NCBI GenBank assembly: GCA_964016885.1
Contig: OZ024742.1
Location: 1,730,810 to 1,794,809, forward strand
From: Eledone cirrhosa
Lineage: Eukaryota > Mollusca > Cephalopoda > Octopoda > Eledonidae
Reading direction: 5' to 3'
Length of the DNA: 64,000 nt
Under the pieces are notes generated by a model that did not search any database, was not told the DNA's origin, and was given only the letters and a program-made list of their open reading frames with translations. Of this stretch, positions 11,066 to 21,139 are shown in pieces. The position numbers and the translations under genes were made by a program. Position 1 is the first letter of the stretch. Every line of letters begins with the position of its first letter.

Positions 11066-11272
11066 TATATATGGGAAAAGAGTCAGAACCCCGATGGCAG
11101 AACTCAAGCTGTTTCGACAGCTATTTCTGGACAGATGTAGCTGTTGAAACAGCTTGAGCTCTGCCGTCAGGGTCCTGACTCTTCCTATTACCCACTCTAC
11201 TACCCTAAGTATTGAGTACTCTGGTGCATTATGGTCCACCTGGTTCCTTACCACACTTCGTTCGTTATATAT
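11066..11272. repeat. Dispersed foldback repeat, family D
   Basis: GAGTCAGAACCCCGATGGCA near 11079 is mirrored by TGCCGTCAGGGTCCTGACTC near 11162-11181, with CAAGCTGTTTCGACAGCT and AGCTGTTGAAACAGCTTG in between. The 3' flank TTGAGTACTCTGGTGCATTA recurs in the copies near 17.7, 42.9 and 51.65 kb. The ends fall in TA or TG repeats. Confidence 0.75.
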
Positions 11273-11520
11273 ATATATATATATAGTGTTTTTTTAATAA
11301 ATAGTATATATATGTGTGTCATCATCATCACCGTTTTATGTCTGTTCTTCCACGCTAGCATGGGTTAGCCGGTTTGTGTAAGACAATTCTCAGGTATTGG
11401 TCTGAAGTGTTTCTGTAGAATGTTCTCAATGTATTATAATTTATAAACTGGGGTCACTTACTTCATGATGATGATGTTGATGAAACCTTATATAGTAAGA
11501 GGCTCCATTATATATAGTTA

Positions 11521-11715
11521 ATGGAGGGCGGTGGATTGGCAGTATCGGTAGAGGGTCGGACGCCATGCTTTCGAGCATAGTTACGTCCCTTTACGATCTG
11601 AGTTCAAATTCCGCCGAGGTTGACTTTGCCTTTCATCCTTACGGGATCGATAAAATAAAGTACCAGTAATGCACTGGGTAATTGCTGGCCTTGTGCCTAA
11701 AGTAGAAACAATTAT
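11521..11715 (+). repeat. tRNA-like SINE, SINE-B
   Basis: The head is GGCAGTATCGGTAGAGGGTC, followed by GATCTGAGTTCAAATTCCG (B-box-like), TTTGCCTTTCATCCTTACGG, AAATAAAGTACCAGTAATGC and GGCCTTGTGCCTAAAGTAG, ending in AAACAATTA. This is one of the cleaner copies of the family in the window. Confidence 0.85.
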
Positions 11716-11825
11716 ATATAGTTAGTGATGGCAGTTGTGGTAGAACTTAAACATATATCTGTTGTAAGTTTTGATGATGATTATGATGGTGAAGATAGAA
11801 TGTTATACCATATAGCTATATGGTT

Positions 11826-13140
11826 ATAGTGATGGTGAAATATTAGACCATATAGCTATAATATTATAGCTATATGGTTATAGTGATGGTGAAATATTAG
11901 AGCATATAGCTATAATATAGATAAGTTATGGTGATGGTGAAATATTAGACCATATAGCTATAATATAGATAAGTTATAGTGATGGTGAAATATTAGAGCA
12001 TATAGCTATAATATAGATAAGTTATGGTGATGGTGAAATATTAGAGCATATAGCTATAATATAGATAAGTTATAGTGATGGTGAAATATTAGAGCATATA
12101 GCTATAATATAGATAAGTTATGGTGATGGTGAAATATTAGAGCATATAGCTATAATATAGATAAGTTATAGTGATGGTGAAATATTAGACCATATAGCTA
12201 TAATATAGATAAGTTATAGTGATGGTGAAATATTAGAGCATATAGCTATAATATAGATAAGTTATGGTGATGGTGAAATATTAGACCATATAGCTATAAT
12301 ATAGATAAGTTATGGTGATGGTGAAATATTAGACCATATAGCTATAATATAGATAAGTTATAGTGATGGTGAAATATTAGACCATATAGCTATAATATAG
12401 ATAAGTTATAGTGATGGTGAAATATTAGACCATATAGCTATAATATAGATAAGTTATAGTGATGGTGAAATATTAGACCATATAGCTATAATATAGATAA
12501 GTTATAGTGATGGTGAAATATTAGACCATATAGCTATAATATAGATAAGTTATAGTGATGGTGAAATATTAGACCATATAGCTATAATATAGATAAGTTA
12601 TAGTGATGGTGAAATATTAGACCATATAGCTATAATATAGATAAGTTATAGTGATGGTGAAATATTAGACCATATAGCTATAATATAGATAAGTTATGGT
12701 GATGGTGAAATATTAGACCATATAGCTATAATATAGATAAGTTATAGTGATGGTGAAATATTAGACCATATAGCTATAATATAGATAAGTTATAGTGATG
12801 GTGAAATATTAGACCATATAGCTATAATATAGATAAGTTATAGTGATGGTGAAATATTAGACCATATAGCTATAATATAGATAAGTTATAGTGATGGTGA
12901 AATATTAGAGCATATAGCTATAATATAGATAAGTTATAGTGATGGTGAAATATTAGAGCATATAGCTATAATATAGATAAGTTATAGTGATGGTGAAATA
13001 TTAGACCATATAGCTATAATATAGATAAGTTATAGTGATGGTGAAATATTAGACCATATAGCTATAATATAGATAAGTTATAGTGATGGTGAAATATTAG
13101 ACCATATAGCTATAATATAGATAAGTTATGGTGATGGTGA
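11826..13140. repeat. 48-bp satellite array, about 27 copies
   Basis: Unit starts such as TAGTGATGGTGAAATATTAG recur every 48 bp (for example 12361 and 12409). The first units are irregular, the rest nearly identical. Units vary at two places: AGACCAT or AGAGCAT, and TTATAGTG or TTATGGTG. No open reading frame crosses it. Confidence 0.97.
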
Positions 13141-13163
13141 TAGTGATGAAATGTTAGACCATG

Positions 13164-13392
13164 TAGATATGAGGTTTAGTGGTTAGAGAGTTGGATTCAC
13201 AATTGTGGGGTTGTGAGTTTGATTCCTCGACTGGGCAATGTGTCCTTGAGCAAGACGATTTATTTTACATTGCTCATTCTAGCTAGAGCTGCAGCCAGTA
13301 GATAGTATCAGCAATGGAAACATTGTTTCCTTGGTCCGATTTAATAAGTTCTACCCCACTTGGTAAGCGAATGACATCTGGGATGTTGTTGA
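13164..13392 (+). repeat. tRNA-derived SINE, SINE-A subtype 3
   Basis: The head GGTTTAGTGGTTAGAGAGTT, GAGTTTGATTCCTCGAC and GTCCTTGAGCAAGACG match the family. The 3' half has AGATAGTATCAGCAATGGAA and CTTGGTCCGATTTAA, shared with the copy at 61.6 kb and unlike subtypes 1 and 2. Confidence 0.85.
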
Positions 13393-13611
13393 TTATATAT
13401 AGTTATATATAAGTTGTGATGGTGGAGGTGAAATGTTATAGTTGCTAGGAGGGGTGAGATGTGTCTCTATAGACCAAGTCAGTAGCAGTGGCTTCTCATA
13501 TCTCTGACAAGCCAAGAATCTGTTGTCTACGGTCTCATCATGTTCTACTGAGTGCACAAGGGAGGTTGTTACATCTTTGATACCACTGAGTGTCCTCCCA
13601 ACCCTTTCTTT

Positions 13612-13660
<49 letters not shown>

Positions 13661-13910
13661 ATATTAGAGTATGGGGTTTAGCCAAACAGAGATGTGTTCA
13701 AGAGAAGGGCTACCGGCCGTTTTCATTACTTCCTAAACTGATGAACACTTCCACCTAAATTATTAGGGTCATACAGGGGCCGACCATCGAAGAAACAACC
13801 CCCTGCATTTGGCCGGTCCCCTGTATCATGGAAAGAACATTTTTTTGGAGAAATTGTTGGATTTTTCCAAATTTAAAGGTTTCTTAGGAACTTTCAATGT
13901 TTATTTTAGG
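13393..13910. other. Unassigned stretch with (TA)n at 13615-13650
   Basis: Mixed sequence surrounds a TA/TG microsatellite. I recognise neither an exon nor a repeat family, apart from the hammerhead-bearing repeat that probably begins near its 3' end. Confidence 0.5.
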
Positions 13911-13978
13911 TTTTACCGTCTGAAGAGCTCAGGCTGTCATAACTGATAGTCTTCAGTGAAATATGTATAACGGAGTTT
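13911..13978 (+). ncRNA. Hammerhead-like ribozyme motif
   Basis: The order is ACCGT (stem I), CTGAAGA at 13920-13926, a 31-nt region with an inner CTGTCA-TAAC-TGATAG hairpin, GAAA at 13958-13961, a short TATGTAT loop, ATA, then ACGG. CCGT and ACGG pair as stem I, and predicted cleavage is after A13969. The architecture copies the motif at 10843-10897 with a different sequence. The base of stem II pairs only partly. Confidence 0.45.
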
Positions 13979-14079
13979 TAAATAAACCTGAATAAACTGA
14001 ATATGGCCTCTGATATTTTATTAATACATATATACATATATATACATATATGTATATGTATACATATATGTATATGTAT

Positions 14080-14368
14080 ATGAAAGGTTGTGAGTTCAAT
14101 TCTCAGACCGGGTGATGTGTTGTTTCCTTGAGCAAGACACTTTATTTCACATTGCTCCAGTTTACTCAGCTGTAGAAATGAGATGATAGGAACAGGGGTC
14201 CCTATCATTCCACTGCAAAGTGGTCGTGGAGGTGCCAAGACAAAAAAGCACCCAGCACTCACTGTAAATGAGGTTGGTGCTAGGAAGGGCATCCAGCTGC
14301 AGAAATCAAGCCAGAATCAGTTCCCATCCGACCCTTGCAAGCAGGGAAAAAGCGGATGTAAAATGAAA
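14080..14368 (+). repeat. SINE-A subtype 1, head-truncated
   Basis: It begins at the B-box region (GTTGTGAGTTCAATTCTCAG), has TTTCCTTGAGCAAGACACTT, the CACTCACTGTAAATGAGGTT block and the tail CCCTTGCAAGCAGGGAAAAA, then GCGGATGTAAAATGAAATG. Confidence 0.9.
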
Positions 14369-14426
14369 TGAAATTTCATTTCCCACTCTTAGTACGGCTG
14401 TTACTTAAATATAAGTATGTATACAT

Positions 14427-16530
14427 CATCATCATCATCATCATCATCAACGTTTAACGTCCGTGTTCCACGCTTGCATGGGTTTGGACGGGGGTAGTCC
14501 CACTTGAGGCAAGAGTGATTGTCTTGCTCGCATAGGACTGTCTGGCAGGTTTTCTACAGTTGGATGCCCTTCCTAACACCAACCACATTTACAGTGTGGG
14601 TCTGGGAGGTTTTTACCGTGTTGCCTACACGGCCACATTACAGCGTGGACTGTGTGTTTTTTTGTCGTGACACCTACACGATCTCGTTTGTTTCGGCCTG
14701 GATGGCGTGGCACCAACATAACTTTACATGGAACGGGGTGGTGTGGATGGGGTGGGGGTGGTGGCGGGACGGGGTGTAGTTTGTTAGAGATGCCTACTGG
14801 CAAGGCGGGTCTTCTCTGTTACTGAGTACCGCCAAAGGTCACGGTCCAGTGACATTGTCTTGGAGAGGTGTAAGTGTGTGAGGTCGGAGTTTATCAGCTC
14901 ATCCCATGTTTTTCTAGGTCTGCCTATTCCGTGGCTACCGTCTATCTTTATTGCCCTGCACTTTGTAATACAGCTATCGACTTTCATGCGCATCACGTGT
15001 CCATACCAACGCAGCCTTCTCTCGAGTAAACAACATCTGATCCCTCTTATCTCTAATTTTTTCCTTAGTTCGTTTATGCTTTGCCGTTCACGTATATTAC
15101 TGTTACACATCCAGCGGAGCATGCAAGCTTCGTTCCTCTCTAGTCTGCGTATATCCTCTGCACACAATGCCCAGGTCTCACTACCATGCAACATTGCTGT
15201 TCGTATGCAGGCATCGTACAACCTGCCTTTCATTTTTAGGGAGAACCCTTTAGCAGCTAATAGTGGTATAAGCTCTCTGAACTTTTTCCAACCAGTTCTG
15301 ACTCTAGCTACAGTACTTTCAGAGCACCCTCCCCCACTGCTGATTTTATCGCCCAGGTAACGGAAGCTGTCCACTATTTCTATAGAACCCTCTGCGCAAT
15401 TGAAAGAGCTAGTATTTTGTGGGCACTTGCTGCTACTTATTGCACCAGAACACCGGCCACATGTAAAGTCTATGTTCTTAGTTAGCTTACCTGTGATCCC
15501 ACTACATCTTTTATGCACCCATACTTTGCATTTAGGACATAAGATGGAGTTTCTACCTACGCCTTTCCTACATACCGAGCACGACCATTTCCCAGAAGGG
15601 ACCGCCGCCTTGTTTTCTTTCCTACAAACTAGAACTTTGGTCTTAGCCAGGTTAATTTTAAGTCCTTTTGACTCTAGGCCGTGCTTCCATGTTTGGAATT
15701 TCTTCTCTAGCTCGGCCATTGATTCCGCTATGAGTGTCAGGTCGTCTGCGTATAGGAGTTCCCATGGGCAGCCTGTCTTGAACTCCTCTGTTATAGCCTG
15801 AAGGGCAATAATAAATAGTAGGGGGCTGAGAACAGAGCCCTGATGGACGCCAACTTTTACGCTAAACTCTTCACTATATTCGTTGTTAATTCTAACCTTG
15901 CTGACTGTTTCTTTATACATGGCTTGTATAGCCCTCACAAGCCATTCGTCAACGCCTAGTTTTCTAAGAGCCCACCAGATAATGGAGCGGGGGACTCTGT
16001 CGAAGGCTTTCTCCAAGTCGACAAAAGCTAAGTAGAGGGGTTTACCTTTAGCTAGGTACTTCTCCTGTAGTTGTCGTACTATGAAAAGAGCGTCTGTGGT
16101 GCTTTTGCCTGACACAAACCCGAACTGCATTTCATCTAGATCAATTCTCTCTCTGATTAGTTGCGCTATTACTTTTTCCGTGACCTTCATGACCTGGTCG
16201 ATTAATTTAATGCCTCTATAGTTACTCCTATCTAGGGCGTCTCCTTTACCCTTATAACAATTAACGATGATGCTGCTATGCCAGTCCTTCGGAACAACCC
16301 CATTCTGTACGACTTGGTTAACTATGCGGGTGACCATGGTGTGTCCCACCGTGCCAGATGCCTTCAGCATCTCAGCAACTATTTCCGAAGGCCCAGCCGC
16401 CTTACCAGTCTTCATATCCTTGATTGCCTTACTTATTATACTCCCCTCGACTAACACTGCTGGTCCCTCTATCGGGTCGATATGGGGGAGACTGTCTTTC
16501 TCCCATTTATTCTCCTCATTTAGTAGCCTA
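14427..16530 (-). mobile_element. RTE-type LINE, 5'-truncated, reading frame open
   Basis: Read on the minus strand, it enters within the reverse transcriptase N-terminal extension at about 16530 and ends in a 3' UTR with a GATGATG tail (CATCATC on plus at 14427-14448). The UTR contains the GTTAGGAAGGGCATCCAACT-type block and a GCATGGGTTTGGACG palindrome arm. The 5' junction abuts a TA/TAC microsatellite. The endonuclease region is absent. Confidence 0.92.
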
Positions 16531-16589
16531 CGTACATACATATATGTATACAGACGTACAGTAGTATGTATATATATATATACATGCAC
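14784..16589 (-). CDS. RTE-type reverse transcriptase with PHD-like finger, partial
   Basis: The 601-residue frame is open. Its first roughly 20 residues come from microsatellite, so the true protein is truncated at the N-terminus. Reverse transcriptase landmarks are KGKGDALDRSNYRGI (about 113-127), MQFGFVSGKSTTDAL (154-168), FVDLEKAFDRVPRS (189-202), HQGSVLSPLL (249-258) and the catalytic YADD (280-283). Residues 337-379 follow the pattern C-x2-C-x10-C-x2-C-x4-H-x2-C-x14-C-x2-C, which fits a PHD-type zinc finger. The C-terminal region carries MLHGSETWAL, RRLRWYGHVMRMK and GRPRKTWDEL, typical of RTE-clade tails. It is the longest uninterrupted copy in the window. Confidence 0.88.
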   Translation of the reverse strand: MHVYIYIHTTVRLYTYMYVRRLLNEENKWEKDSLPHIDPIEGPAVLVEGSIISKAIKDMKTGKAAGPSEIVAEMLKASGTVGHTMVTRIVNQVVQNGVVPKDWHSSIIVNCYKGKGDALDRSNYRGIKLIDQVMKVTEKVIAQLIRERIDLDEMQFGFVSGKSTTDALFIVRQLQEKYLAKGKPLYLAFVDLEKAFDRVPRSIIWWALRKLGVDEWLVRAIQAMYKETVSKVRINNEYSEEFSVKVGVHQGSVLSPLLFIIALQAITEEFKTGCPWELLYADDLTLIAESMAELEKKFQTWKHGLESKGLKINLAKTKVLVCRKENKAAVPSGKWSCSVCRKGVGRNSILCPKCKVWVHKRCSGITGKLTKNIDFTCGRCSGAISSSKCPQNTSSFNCAEGSIEIVDSFRYLGDKISSGGGCSESTVARVRTGWKKFRELIPLLAAKGFSLKMKGRLYDACIRTAMLHGSETWALCAEDIRRLERNEACMLRWMCNSNIRERQSINELRKKLEIRGIRCCLLERRLRWYGHVMRMKVDSCITKCRAIKIDGSHGIGRPRKTWDELINSDLTHLHLSKTMSLDRDLWRYSVTEKTRLASRHL

Positions 16590-16599
16590 ACATATATAT

Positions 16600-17340
16600 A
16601 TGTACGTATGGATTCACCAAACATTTATTATAATGCTCGGTGTGTTTGTAAACAAACATCCTGAATTAAGCCGTACAGTGTTTAGCAACCATCATTGCCC
16701 TTTTGTTCAACACCGACAAAGGCTGAGTGTGTGTATGTGGGGATACGCACATGTGTGTTTGTGTTTATATGTGGTGTGGATGTAGGTGGCGTGGTTCGAA
16801 AATAATGTGTTTGTTGGTGTGTATGTTCCTAAGGTATTTCCATGGAGGGTGAGACGAGATGTTGGAGATTCCACGTGTCGTAGAATGGAGAGCTGGAACG
16901 ATGACCGGTGGTGTGAAATCCTGGTGTGGTAGTGCAGTAGTGCAGTAGTGCGGAAGTGGAGAGATGTGGGGTACGCGTGCAACAGGAAGTGGTCAGAGGG
17001 TCAAGGCAGGGTGAAGAGATAGCAGTAGAGGAGGATGACAGGTAAAGAAAGGGTCTGTATGTGGTGTGGACTGTGTGTCTGTGTGTGCGGAGGTGCGGTG
17101 GACAGGGGAGAGGATGGGTAGGAGGGAGAAGGTGGTGGTGTGGGAGGATGGTGTGTATATTAGTGGAGGTGTTAGTGGGATGTGTGTGTGAGGGCGTGTA
17201 GGAAATATATATAAATATATTAATAAAAAAATATTGTGGGCCATATTCAGTTGATTCAGGTTTATTTAAAACTCTGTTATACATATTTTTATATGTTATA
17301 CATTTTTAAAAATATACCTAACTGTACTGAGGATTTCACA
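16600..17340. other. G/T-rich skewed stretch with inverted PLE-like end
   Basis: From about 16700 to 17200 the plus strand is strongly G-rich and C-poor (GGTGG, GTGTG, GGAGG runs). At 17231-17287 the sequence is the inverse of about 13963-14005 (GGCCATATTCAG, TTCAGGTTTATTTAAAACTC), the flank of the hammerhead-like motif, but it lacks the core. No protein family is recognised. Confidence 0.5.
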
Positions 17341-17357
17341 CATTTCCTACATATATA

Positions 17358-17769
17358 TATATGGGAAAATGTTTAACCCCGACAGCAGAGCTCAAGCCGT
17401 TTTGACGGCTATTTCTTTACTAAATTAGAATTTTTAACGTGGTAATAAATAGCCGAACTTTTCAAGGGGTAATTCCTTATATGGGAAGATTTTAGTTGTC
17501 AAAAGGATTGGTCAAAATTTCTTGTAAGCACAATTAAATCTTTCATGGCAGTGGGTGGGTGAACTTGCCTGTAGAACAATGAAGGAGTGGGTGGAGCTGG
17601 TCAAGTGTTGAAAGTGAATTCTATGCAGCAAATTCTAAGGAGTGTGGATGAAACTAGGCTGGCTAGAAAGGAGGCGAAAAAGGATACGGAGAGTGGGACG
17701 TTATAGAATTAAATAGTTAATAAATTGGTGCATTATGGTCCATGTGGTTCCTTACCACACTTCCTTCGT

Positions 17770-17775
<6 letters not shown>
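17358..17775. repeat. Family D foldback repeat, diverged
   Basis: It starts with CCCCGACAGCAGAGCTCAAG and CCGTTTTGACGGCTATTTCT and ends with GGTGCATTATGGTCCATGTG and CCTTACCACACTTCCTTCGT, matching the copy at 11.1 kb. The middle carries roughly 300 bp not seen in that copy. A (CA)n run follows at 17775-17812. Confidence 0.65.
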
Positions 17776-17813
<38 letters not shown>

Positions 17814-18005
17814 TATATAATTGCGAAACAGTTCTACCCAAAGCTGTCTGGATGTTGATAGTTATCATAAATCGGTTTGTAATTCTTAATTTATCTTTTT
17901 AATTGAGTCTTGAGAATCGTATTATCCTTAGTTAGTATTTTCTTCACCCTGGCGGTTTATGTCCATTGTGATTTGAACACATATATGTATATATCTGTAT
18001 ATAAA

Positions 18006-18535
18006 TCATCATCATCATCATCATCACCGTTTTACGTCTGTTATTCCACGCTAGCATGGGTTAGACGGGTTGTCCTGTTGTGGGCAGTGTCTGGTCGGCT
18101 GACCATGCCTTGCTCATACAGGAACTGATTTGGGTTGATTTCTACAGCTGAATGCTCTTCCTAACACCAACCTCATTTACAGTGAGTGCTGGGTGCTTTT
18201 TCGTGGCGCCTACACGTCCACTTTACAGTGTGGGCTGGGTGCTTTTTTGCCATGGCACCTCCACGACCACCTTGCAGTGGGAGGGTGTGGGGGTATATTG
18301 TCTATATGCTTCAGCTTGTACCCATGGGAGGTCGGGTACTCTGTATTACTGCGTGACGCCAGAGATCACGGTCGTAATTGGGTAAGGTCGGCTTTTATCA
18401 CCTCATCCCAGGTCATCTTGGGTCTCCCCACTCCGCGGTTTCCATCGACTTCTAGTGCTCTGCACCTTTAAATGCAGCTGTCATCCTTCAAACGCATCAC
18501 ATGTCCATACCAACGCAACCGCCTCTCAAATATAT
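18006..18535 (-). mobile_element. RTE-type LINE 3' fragment, minus strand
   Basis: On the plus strand it opens with CATCATCATC and CCACGCTAGCATGGGTTAG, then the inverse of the family 3' UTR. It ends in the inverse of the polyprotein C-terminus (RRLRWYGHV region). It is the same subfamily as the copy at 5.4 kb and has accumulated mutations in the residual coding part. Confidence 0.88.
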
Positions 18536-18606
18536 GTATATATATGTATATAAATATATATATACATATATATGTATATATATGTATATAAATATATGTA
18601 TATAAA

Positions 18607-19386
18607 TGTAGTACCACCAATCTCTGGGAGGGCCCTGTAGAAACAGTAGACAGCTTCTGCTACCTAGGTGACCGAATTAGCAACGGAGGTGGGTGCTCAG
18701 AAAGTACAATAACTAGGGTAAGAACGGGATGGAAGAAGTTTAGGGAACTACTACCACTGCTAGCTGCAAAAGGCTTCTCCCTCAGAATGAAAGGCAGACT
18801 GTATGATGCGTGTATCCGAACAGCGATGTTGCATGGTAGTGAGACCTGGGCGCTGAAGGTGGAAGACTTACGTAGATTAGAGAGAAACGAAGCCTGCATG
18901 CTCCGATGGATGTGTAACAGTAATATACGTGAACGACAATGCATTAAGGAATTGAGAGAGAGACTGAGCATAAGAGGAATCAAATGCTGCGTGCAGGAGA
19001 GGCGGTTACGCTGGTATGGACATGTGATGCGTATGAAGGATGACAGCTGCATAAAAAGGTGCAGAGCACTAGAAGTTGATGGAAACTGCGGAGTGGGGAG
19101 ACCCAAGATGACTTGGGATGAGGTGATAAAAGCCGACCTTACCCAACTACACCTCTCAAAGTCAATGACACACGACCGTGACTTCTGGCGTCACGCAGTA
19201 ATACAGGGTACCCGACCTCCCATAGGTACATGCTGAAGCATATAAACAATATGCCCCCCCCCACCGCAAGGTGGTCGTGGAGGTGCCACGGCAAAAAAGC
19301 ACCCACAACAGGACAACCCGTCTAACCCATGCTAGCGTGGAAGAACGGACGTAAAACGGTGATGATGATGATGATGATGATGATGT
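18607..19386 (+). mobile_element. RTE-type LINE 3' fragment, plus strand
   Basis: It enters the polyprotein after the PHD-like finger and runs to a shortened 3' UTR ending in GATGATGATG at about 19359-19386. Compared with the copy at 5.4 kb the UTR lacks roughly 150 bp. It lies head-to-head with the minus-strand fragment at 18006-18535, with only a TATG/TATA microsatellite between. Confidence 0.9.
18613..19236 (+). pseudogene. RTE-type polyprotein C-terminal region
   Basis: It encodes the roughly 200-residue C-terminal part: VDSFCYLGDRIS, GGGCSESTITRV, GWKKFRELLPLL, MLHGSETWAL, RRLRWYGHVMRMK, GRPKMTWDEV and DRDFWRHAV, then a stop. No reverse transcriptase core remains. The frame is open, so the damage is truncation, not point mutation. 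Confidence 0.85.
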
Positions 19387-19409
19387 ATATATATATATAT
19401 ATATACATA

Positions 19410-19439
<30 letters not shown>

Positions 19440-19446
<7 letters not shown>

Positions 19447-21112
19447 GACAACTACAGGAGAAGTACCTAGCTAAATGTAAATCCCTATACTTAGCTTTTG
19501 TCGACTTGGAGAAAGCCTTTGACAGAGTGCCCCGCTCCATTATCTGGTGGGCGCTTAAAAAACTAGGTGTTGATGAATGGCTTGTGAGAGCTATACAAGC
19601 CATGTATAAAGAAACAGTCAGCAAGGTTAGAATTAACAACGAATATAGTGAAGAGTTTAGCGTAAAAGTTGGTGTTCATGAGGGCTCCGTTCTTAGCCCC
19701 CTACTACTTGTAATTGCCCTTCAGGCTATAACAGAGGAGTTCAAGACTGGCTGCCCATGGGAACTCCTATACGCAGATGATCTAACGCTCATAGCTGAAC
19801 CAATGGCTGAACTAGAGAAGAAATTCTAAACATGGAAGCATGGCCTAGAATCAAAAGGCCTTAAAGTTAACTTGTCTAAGACTAAAGTTCTAGTTTGTAG
19901 GAAGGAAAATAGGGCACCGGTCTCATCTGGGAAATGGCCATGCTCAGTGTGTAGGAAAGGAGTAGGCAGAAACTCCATTTTATGTCCCAAATGCAAAGTA
20001 TGGGTGCATAAAAGATGTAGTGTGATCACAGGTAAGCTAACTAAGAATATAGATTTTATATGTGGCCGGTGCTCTGGTGCAATAAGTAGCAGCAAGTGCC
20101 CACAGAATACTAGGTCATTCCATTGCACAGATGGCTCTATAGAAATAGTGGGCACCTTCCGTTACCTGGGTGACAAAATCAGTAGTGGGGGAGGGTGCTC
20201 TGCAAGTACAGTAGCTAGAGTCAGAATGGGATGGAAAAAGTTCAGAGAGCTTATACCACTATTGGCCACTAAAGAGTTCTCTCTAAAAATGAAAGGCAGG
20301 CTGTATGATGCCTGCATACGAACAGCAATGTTACATGGCAGTGAGACATGGGCCTTGTGTGCAGAGGATATACGCAGACTGGAGAGAAACGAAGCTTGCA
20401 TGCTCCGCTGGATGTGTAATAGTAATATACGTGAATGGCAAAGCATAAACGAACTAAGGGAGAATTTAGGAATAAGAGGGATCAGATGTTGTTTACTCGA
20501 GAGAAGACTATGTTGGTATGGTCACATGATGCGCATGAAAGACGACAGCTGTATAAAAAAGTGCAAGGCGATAAAAATAGACGGTAGCCACGGAGTAGGC
20601 AGTCCCAGAAAAACCTGGGACGACTTGATAAATTCCGACCTCACACACTTACACCTCTCCAAGACAATGTCACTCGACCGAGATCTTTGGCGCTACACAG
20701 TAATAGAGAAGACCCGCCTTACCTAAGTACAAAGCGAAACCTACAGTCAGTAGGCACCTCTAACAAAATACACCCCCGTCCCACTACCCCCACCCCATCC
20801 ACACCACCCCCTTAAATGTAAAGTTATGTTGGTACCACAACATTCAGTCCGAAACAAATGTGGTCGTGTAGGTGTCACAACAAAAAAAAACACACAGTCC
20901 ATGCTGTAATGTGGCCGTGTAGGTAACATGGTAAAAACCTCCCAGTCCACACTGTAAATGTGGTTGGTGTTAGGAAGGGTATCCAGCCGTAGAAAACCCG
21001 CCAGACAGTCCTATACGAGCAGGACAACAAATCTTGCCTCAAGTGGGAAAACACCCCTCCAAACCCATGCAAGCATGGAAGATGGACGTTAAATGATGAT
21101 GATGATGATGAT
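19440..21112 (+). mobile_element. RTE-type LINE, 5'-truncated in the RT palm
   Basis: The insertion starts at the RQLQEKYLA block directly after a TA microsatellite and runs through YADD, the PHD-like finger and the C-terminal tail. A 385-bp 3' UTR follows and ends in GATGATGATGATGAT. The UTR shares GGTTGGTGTTAGGAAGGG and CCATGCAAGCATGGAAGATG with the copy at 61 kb. Confidence 0.92.
19441..20726 (+). pseudogene. RTE-type RT / PHD-like polyprotein with one nonsense codon
   Basis: The coding sequence is continuous from the RT palm (FVDLEKAFDRVPRS) through LLYADD and the finger (CSVC, CPKC, HKRC, CGRC) to the stop at 20724-20726, except for TAA at 19827-19829. Other copies have CAA (Gln) there. 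Otherwise it closely matches the copies at 15 and 59 kb. It has no endonuclease. Confidence 0.88.
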
Positions 21113-21139
21113 ACATATATTTATATACATATATATATA

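Noticed and set aside
11826..13140. CRISPR array
   Set aside because: Units are contiguous with no unique spacers, and the window is eukaryotic. The same applies to the other tandem arrays.
18006..19386. Twin-primed single LINE insertion
   Set aside because: Both fragments contain the same C-terminal region and their own 3' tail, so they are not two halves of one element.
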